Under the pieces are notes generated by a model. That model was not told where the DNA came from. It did no database searches and saw nothing but the letters and a program-made list of their open reading frames with translations. The translations under genes and the position numbers were made by a program. Source: an uncultured Oscillospiraceae bacterium (GTDB lineage: Bacteria > Bacillota > Clostridia > Oscillospirales > Oscillospiraceae). Taken from it: DNA of 8,083 bases. Location of the stretch: the NCBI GenBank assembly GCA_934511545.1, contig CAKSWM010000058.1, forward strand, positions 1 through 8,083. Reading direction: 5' to 3'. Below are positions 1-6,678 of the stretch, piece by piece. Every line of letters starts with the position of its first letter. Positions within the stretch are counted from its first letter, which is position 1.

Positions 1-1535
1 TCAGGTACGCCACCACCTTCTCCTCCTCGTCCAAGTCCACCTTCAGCGGCAGATGCGGCAGCGACGACGTTGCGATCGCCGCCGTTCCCGGCGACTACGC
101 CGAGGACGACATAAACGCCGGAGAAAACAAGCGCATTACGCTGACCCTCAGCCTGACGGGCGAGTCGGCTAAGAATTACGAGCTTGGAAACCCGACCGCC
201 GTGTTCACGAATGCAGAGATCACCAGAGCCGCGGGCAGCGTCACCGCCCCCGCCGCCGCGGAAAACCTTGTCTACACCGGCGAGGCCCTGACGCTCATCT
301 CCGCCGCCTCCGACGCCACCGGCGAGATACAGTACAGCCTGACCGGCAGCGACGGCGATTACAGCGCCGAGCTCCCCACCGCCGTGAACGCCGGGACCTA
401 CACCGTATATTACAGGGTTCTGCAAAGCGAAAACTATGACGCCGTGCCCGCCGATACGGTAACGGCGGTCATCGAAAAGGCTGCTGTAAAGATATCCGCG
501 GCGGACAAAACTGCCTATATCGGCGGCAGTCTCCCCGATCTTTCTGACCCCAGAGAGGATATCGACTTCACCGTCTCCGGCCTTCTCGGCGGCGATGCTC
601 TGATAACGCTCCCCGCGCTGCGGTATGACCCCGCGGCTCCGGACATGAGCAAAGCCGGGACCGCCGCGATAATCGCGGAGAACGCGGACGCCGGAAACAA
701 CTATAGAATCGAGTACACAGACGGCACCCTGACGATCACATACTATCCCATCATGGAGCGCTATCCCATCAGCATAATCGAAAGCGAGCACGGCTCCGTG
801 ACCTCCGCCGCCGAGAGCGCCTCCATGGGCAGTTCCGTCACTGTCTCGGTAAAGCCCGACAGCGGCTACGTTCTGGAAACGCTGACAGCCTCCGACAGCA
901 GGGGAAATGAGCTTGCGCTCACCGATATGGGCGGCGGCCGGTATGTCTTTACCATGCCCGGCAGCGCCGTTACGGTCAAAGCCTCGTTCATGGAGGATAA
1001 CAGCATTCTGAACTTCTTCTACGACGTACCCAACGACGCTTACTACTTCGACGCGGTCAAGTGGGCCGCCGAAAACGGCATCACCAGCGGCGTCGGCAAC
1101 GGCCTGTTCGCTCCGGACCAAGCCTGCACGAGGGCCCAGATCGTGACCTTCCTGTGGCGCGCCGCGGGCGAGCCCGAGCCTGAGAACGAATGCGGCTTTA
1201 CCGATGTTCCCGCCGGAAGCTACTATGCAAAGGCCGTGGCCTGGGCGGTGGAAAACGGCATCACCAACGGCACCGGAAACAGCAGATTCAGCCCGGACGA
1301 CACCTGTACCCGCGCACAGGGCGTGACCTTCCTGTGGCGCGCCGCGGGCAGGCCCGCCGGAACGGCTGTCGGATTCAGCGACGTTCCCGCCGGAAGCTAT
1401 TATGCCGAAGCCGTGGCCTGGGCGGTGGAGAACGCCATCACCAACGGCACCGGAAACGGCAGATTCAGCCCGGATGCCCCCTGCACCCGCGCACAGATCG
1501 TCACCTTCCTCTACCGCGCAGAGCAGGCGCGGTAA
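1..1535 (+). CDS. SLH-domain cell-surface protein with Ig/MBG and InlB-like repeats (5' end missing)
   Basis: The reading frame is open from position 3 to the TAA at 1533-1535, giving 510 visible residues. The GTG at 201 lies inside a repeat module and is not a believable start. Numbering from position 3, the order is: the end of a YDG-like repeat (about 20-74, with 'AVPGDY' and 'NAGENKRITL'); an Ig-like module (about 86-159); an MBG-type module (about 162-246, 'GTLTIT' ending); an InlB-like repeat (about 255-329, 'GSSVTVSVKPDSGY' and 'YVFTMPGSAVTVKASF'); and three SLH domains (about 339-388, 399-448, 457-507). SLH domains tie exported proteins to pyruvylated secondary cell-wall polymers. The protein is therefore probably a long, non-enzymatic wall-anchored surface protein or adhesin; that role is inference. 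The signal peptide must lie upstream of the window. A second SLH protein follows 133 nt downstream on the same strand. The class is firm; the ligand and function are unknown. Confidence 0.9.
   Translation, partial: RYATTFSSSSKSTFSGRCGSDDVAIAAVPGDYAEDDINAGENKRITLTLSLTGESAKNYELGNPTAVFTNAEITRAAGSVTAPAAAENLVYTGEALTLISAASDATGEIQYSLTGSDGDYSAELPTAVNAGTYTVYYRVLQSENYDAVPADTVTAVIEKAAVKISAADKTAYIGGSLPDLSDPREDIDFTVSGLLGGDALITLPALRYDPAAPDMSKAGTAAIIAENADAGNNYRIEYTDGTLTITYYPIMERYPISIIESEHGSVTSAAESASMGSSVTVSVKPDSGYVLETLTASDSRGNELALTDMGGGRYVFTMPGSAVTVKASFMEDNSILNFFYDVPNDAYYFDAVKWAAENGITSGVGNGLFAPDQACTRAQIVTFLWRAAGEPEPENECGFTDVPAGSYYAKAVAWAVENGITNGTGNSRFSPDDTCTRAQGVTFLWRAAGRPAGTAVGFSDVPAGSYYAEAVAWAVENAITNGTGNGRFSPDAPCTRAQIVTFLYRAEQAR
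1202..1523 (+). repeat. Near-identical tandem SLH coding repeats
   Basis: The second and third SLH domains of the first gene are encoded by very similar DNA offset by 177 nt (59 codons). The copies begin near 1202 and 1379. Most differences are scattered single bases, and both copies read 'DVPAGSYYA..AVAWAVEN.ITNGTGN'. The first SLH domain shares a 28-nt identical block with the second (1143-1170 and 1323-1350, offset 180 nt) but is otherwise more diverged. This suggests recent duplication or gene conversion within the gene. Confidence 0.8.
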
Positions 1536-1563
1536 GCGGAAGGGGCACATCACCCCGTCAAAA

Positions 1564-1594
1564 GGGAGCGCGCCCGCGAAAGCGGACGCCTCCC
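1564..1594 (+). other. Strong hairpin between the two SLH genes
   Basis: The outer arms GGGAG and CTCCC enclose GCG/CGC and CCGC/GCGG pairings around a GAAA tetraloop, with one C bulge and one C-A mismatch. The hairpin lies 29 nt after the first gene's stop. No T-run follows on the plus strand, so it is not a standard intrinsic terminator for that gene. On the minus strand it is followed by TTTT. Possible roles are an RNA-stability element or a leaky terminator. Confidence 0.45.
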
Positions 1595-1623
1595 TCCAGC
1601 CATAAGGCGTTTGAAACAGACAT

Positions 1624-1645
1624 CCGCGGCCGCTTTTTGCCGCGG
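1624..1645 (+). other. GC-rich hairpin just upstream of the second SLH gene's ribosome binding site
   Basis: Perfect 7-bp arms CCGCGGC (1624-1630) and GCCGCGG (1639-1645) enclose the 8-nt loop CGCTTTTT. The Shine-Dalgarno sequence of the next gene starts 8 nt after the stem. The T-run is in the loop rather than after the stem, so a terminator is unlikely. An effect on translation or mRNA stability is possible but unproven. Confidence 0.4.
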
Positions 1646-1668
1646 GGATCCGAAAGGGAGGCAACCCG

Positions 1669-4600
1669 ATGAAAAAAAGCTTTCTCAGCATTCTGATCGT
1701 ACTGGCCCTCTGTCTGACGCTGCTTCCAACGGCGGCGCTGGCAGACGGCCCGGCGTCCCCCGTGGATGCCGCCGTCACGTTCCCCCAGCCCGTGCCGGGC
1801 GCGAACATAAGCCAGTCCATGCAGTCCGCCGCAGGCAATGCCGGCAGCGGACTGACGCTCTATCTGACCGGCCCGTCGCTCTGGCAGGACGGAAAGACAT
1901 CCAAGCTCGACGAGAACGCGGTCTACGCCGAGGGCAGCGTCTATATGCTGCAATTCATCTTCTACACACAGGAGCCCATCACGACGGAGTCCAACGTTAC
2001 CTGCAACGGAAACCCCGTCACGCTCTATTCGGACTATGATGAGCTTACCGGGGCGCTGAGCGCCTATGACGGCGCGCAGGACGCCTATATGGCCTTTGTT
2101 ATGTTCAGCGAGGACGGCACCGGCGATCCCAGTATGGATCTGACGGACCTCTATCTTCTCACACTCTTCGCCTGTGTGCGCGTTTCCAGACCCCTCACGA
2201 CGGTGGAAGTCTCCACGGCGGACGCGCTCCGCGCCGCCATTGAGACCGGCACGGACGACATCGTGAAGCTGACGGCGGACATTGACCTCAGCGAAGGCCT
2301 GACCATAAACCGCTCGGTCACGCTGGACCTGAATGACCATGTGCTGACGATCACCGGAAAAGACCGGTTCATCACGGTGTCCGGGATGATTAGCAAGACC
2401 ATCGAGCTGACGCTGACGGACAGCGCGGCAACGAAGACCGAACGGAGGTTCCGCATAGACCAGGACGGCGCGTGGGTGCCGGATGAAAACGGCGATCAGA
2501 CCGTCTCCGGCGGCGTGATCACCGGCGGCAAAGCGGGTGTCGATCCCTATGGCGCTCTTGCCGTGTACAGCGGCGTGGATATTCAGACGTACGGCACGCT
2601 CACCGTGACGGGCGGCACAGTTAACGCTCCGGTCTTGAATATACGCGGCGTCATCGCCGGAAGCGGCACATTCAATGGCACAGTAGTAAACGAAGACAGG
2701 ATCACCGGCGGCACCTTCAACGGTGCGGTGGCAAACGGGTACAACCATTATACTGCGAACGGGGAAGAGGGTCTTGATGGCAGAAACGGCGGACTGATCT
2801 CCGGCGGCACGTTTTGCGGTAAGGTGACCAATGCGTTCTCTGGCAAGATCGCCGGCGGCTCCTTTTACGGGGAAGTGGACAACAGGGAAAGAACATATTC
2901 CGGATATCAATATCGAGGCACCCTTGCGGGCGGCACCTTCTACGCCGGTCACCCCGGCACCGTCGCCGACGGCTGCTGCACCGTGACCTATGGCTACGGG
3001 AAGCCGGGCGGGACCTATGCCATCCAAATCGTCCAGAAGGGCGAGACGGCCATCCGGCCCGCCGACCCCGACGGGAAAAACCTCACCTTCACCGGCTGGC
3101 ACACGGATCTCTCCGGCACGAACCCCTATGACTTCACCAGGACCGTGACAGGGGATATGACCCTCTATGCCGGGTGGGAGGAATCTGTCCTCGGCATCAT
3201 CGTCACCGATGAAAAAGGCAGCGAGGTCTACGTCACCGACAAGAACTATATGGACGTGCTGGGCGATGGCACGGTGTCCTACATAAGGGGCAGGTTTGAC
3301 AGCACCAAGATCCCCAGTGAATACTGGGATAATAGTAGACTGTATGTCACGGATGCCGCGATCCAAAAGCTGCTGGCCGGTGAGGAGATCCCGGGGGTGG
3401 AACTGAGCAAGCTGACACTGAACGGCGCGAAGCTGCAAAAGATCGAGGCGTTCTGCGTCCCCGGCAGGATGTACCTCTGGTATTTCCCCATCGAGCTGAA
3501 TGGCGAGAACCGGATCACCTATCCCGGAGAGGAAGTCGCCCTTGATTGGACCCAAAACCCGGTCCTGCTCCTTACCGGCGACGGCTCCCTCACCGTGGAC
3601 GCGAAGGGCGCAAAGACGGCAGTGGCTTTCGGCGACAACGGCCGTTACTACCAGCGGGGCGGAAAAGTTACCCTGACCGCCAAAGACTACGGCATTGCCG
3701 AAAACCCCTATGACTTCACCTTCACGGACGGCAGCCTGACGATACAGGCAGGCAATTCGGAGAACCCCAGCAGCGGCGCGCTCGACGGTGCAGACAGTTT
3801 CTTCCATCACTGTGACATCACGGAAAATGCAGCATTCCTGCTGGGCGACTCTGCGGAAAATCCCGTGGAGTTCTACCCGCCCTTTACCCGCGAATCACTG
3901 TTCGATCAGTACATGAACGCGCTGGACGCGGAGACCATCACCCACGAGCCGTACTATATGTCCCTCTTCACCAGACACACCGTGACCTTTGAGACAGGCG
4001 GCGGCAGCGAGGTCGACACGCAGAACGTGGCCTACGGTGAAAAGGTGCAGGAACCCGTCATCCCCACCAAGGCCGGCTATAGCTTCGCGGGCTGGTATCT
4101 TGGCGAGACCCAATTTGACTTCGACACCCCCGTGACGGAGAGCATAACGCTCACCGCACAGTGGACGCTCGACAGCTCCGACTCGGCCCGGTGCCGTCTT
4201 ACCTTTGAGACAGGCGGCGGCAGTGCCCTCCCCGCCGTCATCGTGCCGTTCGGCACGACCGTCGAGCTGGCGGAGTACGTCCCGGCAAGGACCGGATACG
4301 TTTTCACCGGCTGGTATGCCGACAAGGCCCTGACCGAGAAGATATCCTCCGTCAAAATGGCCGGAGACAGGACCGTATACGCCGGGTGGAGGACTTCCGG
4401 GCTCCCGTTCGACGATGTACAGCCGGATAACTGGTTCTTCGGCGACGTGCAGTACGTCTATGAAAACGACCTGATGAACGGCACGTCGGCCAACAGGTTC
4501 GGCCCGCTCGCGTCCACGACGCGCGGCATGGTCGTGACCGTCCTCTGGCGGCTGGAAAACAGCCCTGTCGTGAACTATGCCATGAGCTTCAGGGACGTGG

Positions 4601-4956
4601 ACGAGGGCGCATGGTACGGCGAAGCGGTCCGCTGGGCCGCCGCTAACGGCATCGTCACCGGATATGACGCGGAGACCTTCGGTGCGAACGACAGCGTCAC
4701 CCGCGAGCAGCTTGCGGCCATACTCCACCGCTACGCGGAATACAGGGACATCGACGTGAGCGTCGGCGAGGATACCAATATCCTCAGCTATGAGGACGCA
4801 CTGACGATATCCGACTACGCCGTTCCCGCCATGCAGTGGGCCTGCGGCGCGGGTCTGATACAGGGCGCGGACGGCAGGCTGATGCCGCGCAGCGACGCTT
4901 CCCGCGCTCAGATCGCGGCGATACTCCACCGCTTCTGTGAAAACTGTCTGAAATAA
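1669..4956 (+). CDS. Secreted SLH-domain surface protein with beta-helix-like and InlB-type repeats
   Basis: This complete 1095-residue protein starts at an ATG 7 nt after the Shine-Dalgarno sequence AAAGGGAGG (1653-1661). Residues 1-25 are a signal peptide: KK, a hydrophobic core, and a likely cut after 'TAALA'. Residues 26-175 match nothing I recognise. Residues 178-230 ('VSTADALRAAI', 'LTADIDLSEGLTINRSVTLDL') look like the entry to a right-handed beta-helix, and about 280-425 carry rung-like GG(T/S)F repeats. InlB-type (Listeria-Bacteroides) repeats with 'GW' and 'LYAGW' or 'LTAQW' endings lie at about 455-503, 769-833 and 842-908. Residues 505-765 are unassigned. Three SLH domains close the protein (about 912-962, 973-1023, 1036-1092). 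It is probably exported, wall-bound through SLH, and used for adhesion or glycan interaction; that role is inference. No catalytic motif or sortase signal is seen. It may be cotranscribed with the SLH gene upstream, since no clear promoter lies in the 133-nt gap. It ends with 'CENCLK', and a terminator follows. Confidence 0.95.
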   Translation: MKKSFLSILIVLALCLTLLPTAALADGPASPVDAAVTFPQPVPGANISQSMQSAAGNAGSGLTLYLTGPSLWQDGKTSKLDENAVYAEGSVYMLQFIFYTQEPITTESNVTCNGNPVTLYSDYDELTGALSAYDGAQDAYMAFVMFSEDGTGDPSMDLTDLYLLTLFACVRVSRPLTTVEVSTADALRAAIETGTDDIVKLTADIDLSEGLTINRSVTLDLNDHVLTITGKDRFITVSGMISKTIELTLTDSAATKTERRFRIDQDGAWVPDENGDQTVSGGVITGGKAGVDPYGALAVYSGVDIQTYGTLTVTGGTVNAPVLNIRGVIAGSGTFNGTVVNEDRITGGTFNGAVANGYNHYTANGEEGLDGRNGGLISGGTFCGKVTNAFSGKIAGGSFYGEVDNRERTYSGYQYRGTLAGGTFYAGHPGTVADGCCTVTYGYGKPGGTYAIQIVQKGETAIRPADPDGKNLTFTGWHTDLSGTNPYDFTRTVTGDMTLYAGWEESVLGIIVTDEKGSEVYVTDKNYMDVLGDGTVSYIRGRFDSTKIPSEYWDNSRLYVTDAAIQKLLAGEEIPGVELSKLTLNGAKLQKIEAFCVPGRMYLWYFPIELNGENRITYPGEEVALDWTQNPVLLLTGDGSLTVDAKGAKTAVAFGDNGRYYQRGGKVTLTAKDYGIAENPYDFTFTDGSLTIQAGNSENPSSGALDGADSFFHHCDITENAAFLLGDSAENPVEFYPPFTRESLFDQYMNALDAETITHEPYYMSLFTRHTVTFETGGGSEVDTQNVAYGEKVQEPVIPTKAGYSFAGWYLGETQFDFDTPVTESITLTAQWTLDSSDSARCRLTFETGGGSALPAVIVPFGTTVELAEYVPARTGYVFTGWYADKALTEKISSVKMAGDRTVYAGWRTSGLPFDDVQPDNWFFGDVQYVYENDLMNGTSANRFGPLASTTRGMVVTVLWRLENSPVVNYAMSFRDVDEGAWYGEAVRWAAANGIVTGYDAETFGANDSVTREQLAAILHRYAEYRDIDVSVGEDTNILSYEDALTISDYAVPAMQWACGAGLIQGADGRLMPRSDASRAQIAAILHRFCENCLK
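3985..4223 (+). repeat. Direct repeat marking the two adjacent InlB-type modules
   Basis: An identical 23-nt block encodes the 'TFETGGGS' start of both modules, at 3985-4007 and 4201-4223, offset 216 nt (72 codons). The rest of the two modules has diverged, so the match may reflect local duplication or constraint on the motif. Confidence 0.6.
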
Positions 4957-4975
4957 GCCACTTGCAAAACAACAG

Positions 4976-5013
4976 CAGCCCGGACGCTGAAGCGTCCGGG
5001 CTGTTTTCTGTTT
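4976..5013 (+). terminator. Intrinsic terminator of the SLH gene block
   Basis: A perfect 12-bp GC-rich stem has arms CAGCCCGGACGC (4976-4987) and GCGTCCGGGCTG (4992-5003) with a TGAA loop. TTTTCTGTTTT follows immediately. It starts 20 nt after the second SLH gene's stop codon and separates that gene from the hydrogenase promoter. Confidence 0.92.
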
Positions 5014-5054
5014 TCTCTGTGCCTTTTGCGAAACATTTATACAAATAAGCGGCA

Positions 5055-5083
5055 TAGACAAACAATTAACACAGTGATATACT
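5055..5083 (+). promoter_or_regulatory. SigA-type promoter of the hydrogenase gene with extended -10
   Basis: The -35 box TAGACA (5055-5060, 5 of 6 to consensus) and the -10 box TATACT (5078-5083, 5 of 6) are 17 bp apart. A TG one base upstream of the -10 (5075-5076) makes it an extended -10 element. It lies in an AT-rich stretch after the upstream terminator. The expected start of transcription, near 5090, would leave a leader of about 19 nt holding the Shine-Dalgarno AGGGGG (5096-5101), 7 nt before the ATG. Confidence 0.75.
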
Positions 5084-5108
5084 TAGCTTTGTTATAGGGG
5101 GTTTATAA

Positions 5109-6554
5109 ATGGCAAAAGTGAGAAAGTTCGACACAAAAGTGCAGCACCTTAAATATAAGGTACTGCGCGAGGTCGCCCGTGCGGAATTCAACGGTGATCT
5201 TGAGGCGCAGATAATCGACATCCCGAAAAAGATCATGCCCGGACCCGAGCCGACGATGCGCTGCTGCATCTACAAGGAGCGAGCCATTATTTCCGAGCGC
5301 ATCAAGCTCGCCATGGGCGGCGACAAATCAAATCCAAACGTTATCCATGTCCTGGACATTGCATGCGACGAATGTCCCGCAAGCGGATATGAGGTCACGG
5401 ATCTCTGCCGCGGCTGTCTTGCTCACCGCTGCGAGGACGTCTGCCCGCGCGGCGCGATCACGATAGATCAGGATCATAAATCACACATCGACAAATCCAA
5501 GTGCATCAACTGCGGCATGTGCTCAAGGGTCTGCCCTTACGGCGCGATCATCAACCGCGTCCGCCCGTGCGAGCGTGCCTGCAAGATGAAGGCGATCTCC
5601 GCCGGCCCGAGCGGCGCGGCGCATATCGACTATGACCAGTGCGTTTCCTGCGGCGCATGCGTATATCAGTGTCCCTTCGGCGCGATATCCGACAGGAGCT
5701 ATATCCTCGACGCGATAAGGATGCTCAAGGGCTCCGCCGCCGGAGAGGGCTATAACGTATACGCAGTCGTTGCACCGGCCATATCCAGCCAGTTTACATA
5801 CGCCAAGGTCGGCCAGGTCGTCACGGGCCTGCACAGACTCGGCTTCCACAAGGTGCTCGAGGCGGCTCTCGGCGCCGACTTCGTCGCCGACCACGAATCG
5901 CGCGAGCTGGTCGAAAAGGGATATCTCAGCTCCTCCTGCTGCCCGGCCTTCGTGGACATCGTCCGCAAGCGTTTTCCGCAGTGGGCGGACCACATCTCGA
6001 CGAGTCTTTCACCGATGGCGGTCATCTCCAAGTTTATAAAGGGACGCCACCCCGAGGCAAAGGTCATCTTCGTCGGGCCCTGCACCGCGAAAAAACGCGC
6101 GGCCCAGCTAGACACGATAAAGCCCTATGTTGACTGCGTTATCACCTTTGAGGAGCTTCAGGCGCTGTTCGACGCCAGGGAAATAGACATAACCGAGCTC
6201 GAAGAGACGGAGCTTGACCATGCGTCCTCCTTCGGCCGCCGCTTTGCACGCTGCGGCGGGCTCGCCGAGGCCGTGGCCGAGGGTCTGAAGGAACACGGCA
6301 ACGACGATTTTGTTTACAAGCCCATATCCTGCAACGGCATCGAGGAATGTCTGCGCACGATGAGGATGGCGTCAAAGGAGAAGCCGATAGCCAACTTTAT
6401 CGAGGGCATGGCCTGTGTCGGCGGATGCGTCGGCGGCGCGGGCTGTCTGACCCATGCGGAGAAAAACCGCGTTCTCGTCGACCGGTTCGCAAACGCCTCC
6501 GGCATGGCGATCGAAGACGCCGTCAAATCCGCCGATGAAAGCGACGAGCTCTGA
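5109..6554 (+). CDS. Group B [FeFe] hydrogenase (monomeric, ferredoxin-domain N-terminus)
   Basis: This 481-residue cytoplasmic enzyme probably catalyses reversible 2H+ + 2e- to H2, exchanging electrons with ferredoxin. The N-terminal part is rich in FeS ligands: C86 and C89; C100, C103, C108, C112; C132, C135, C138, C142; C154 and C158; C178, C181, C184, C188. That is enough cysteine for three or four [4Fe-4S] clusters. The catalytic H-cluster motifs are all present: L1 'SSCCPAF' (275-281; C277 as proton-relay cysteine, C278 as ligand), L2 'GPCTAKK' (323-329; C325) and L3 'EGMACVGGCVGGAG' (432-445; C436 and C440). L1 ending PAF rather than PGW, and L2 with GPC and no downstream Glu, point to group B rather than the classical group A. 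The length and 'ferredoxin then H-domain' order suit the group B1/B3 type. It is transcribed alone from the promoter at 5055-5083 and ends before a terminator-like hairpin. No hydE, hydF or hydG maturase lies nearby. The family is certain; direction and physiological role (fermentative H2 release, or H2 sensing or uptake) are not. Confidence 0.95.
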   Translation: MAKVRKFDTKVQHLKYKVLREVARAEFNGDLEAQIIDIPKKIMPGPEPTMRCCIYKERAIISERIKLAMGGDKSNPNVIHVLDIACDECPASGYEVTDLCRGCLAHRCEDVCPRGAITIDQDHKSHIDKSKCINCGMCSRVCPYGAIINRVRPCERACKMKAISAGPSGAAHIDYDQCVSCGACVYQCPFGAISDRSYILDAIRMLKGSAAGEGYNVYAVVAPAISSQFTYAKVGQVVTGLHRLGFHKVLEAALGADFVADHESRELVEKGYLSSSCCPAFVDIVRKRFPQWADHISTSLSPMAVISKFIKGRHPEAKVIFVGPCTAKKRAAQLDTIKPYVDCVITFEELQALFDAREIDITELEETELDHASSFGRRFARCGGLAEAVAEGLKEHGNDDFVYKPISCNGIEECLRTMRMASKEKPIANFIEGMACVGGCVGGAGCLTHAEKNRVLVDRFANASGMAIEDAVKSADESDEL

Positions 6555-6583
6555 TATCTGTTAAGAGTCCCATAAAACATGTT

Positions 6584-6621
6584 GATCCGATCTGCGGCAG
6601 CAGCCGCAGGTCGGATCTTTA
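6584..6621 (+). terminator. Probable terminator of the hydrogenase gene
   Basis: A 15-bp stem with one G-T wobble has arms GATCCGATCTGCGGC (6584-6598) and GCCGCAGGTCGGATC (6603-6617) around an AGCA loop. Only a short TTTA follows. It begins 30 nt after the hydrogenase stop codon. The stem is very strong but the T-run is weak. Confidence 0.75.
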
Positions 6622-6640
6622 TGCTATGTGATACGAAGCA

Positions 6641-6665
6641 GGCTCCCTCCGATCAGGGAGCCTTT
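6641..6665. terminator. Second hairpin between the convergent genes
   Basis: Perfect 8-bp arms GGCTCCCT (6641-6648) and AGGGAGCC (6655-6662) enclose CCGATC. TTT follows on the plus strand; no T-run follows on the minus strand. It lies 17 nt past the stop of the minus-strand gene and may serve as its 3' end, or as a back-up for the hydrogenase unit. Confidence 0.5.
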
Positions 6666-6678
6666 GTGATATCAAAGC

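Noticed and set aside
201..203. GTG as a start codon for the first SLH protein.
   Set aside because: The same frame is open to the left edge and encodes the body of a repeat module directly upstream. No ribosome binding site precedes the GTG.
1611..1639. A promoter for the second SLH gene using TTGAAA at 1611.
   Set aside because: No acceptable -10 box is found 16-18 bp downstream, where the sequence is the hairpin loop and stem.
1558..3810. A 750-codon open frame on the minus strand, opposite the second SLH gene.
   Set aside because: It runs antisense to a gene with signal peptide, repeats and SLH domains, has no recognisable domain, and is expected from GC-rich codon use with few stops in that frame.
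3895..5061. A 388-codon minus-strand open frame over the end of the second SLH gene.
   Set aside because: It crosses the SLH coding region and the terminator hairpin, and its translation shows no family features. It is a shadow of the plus-strand gene.
5057..5075. A Rex-type redox operator near the hydrogenase promoter, suggested by AATTAACA.
   Set aside because: Only one half-site is present; the matching inverted half at the expected spacing is absent.
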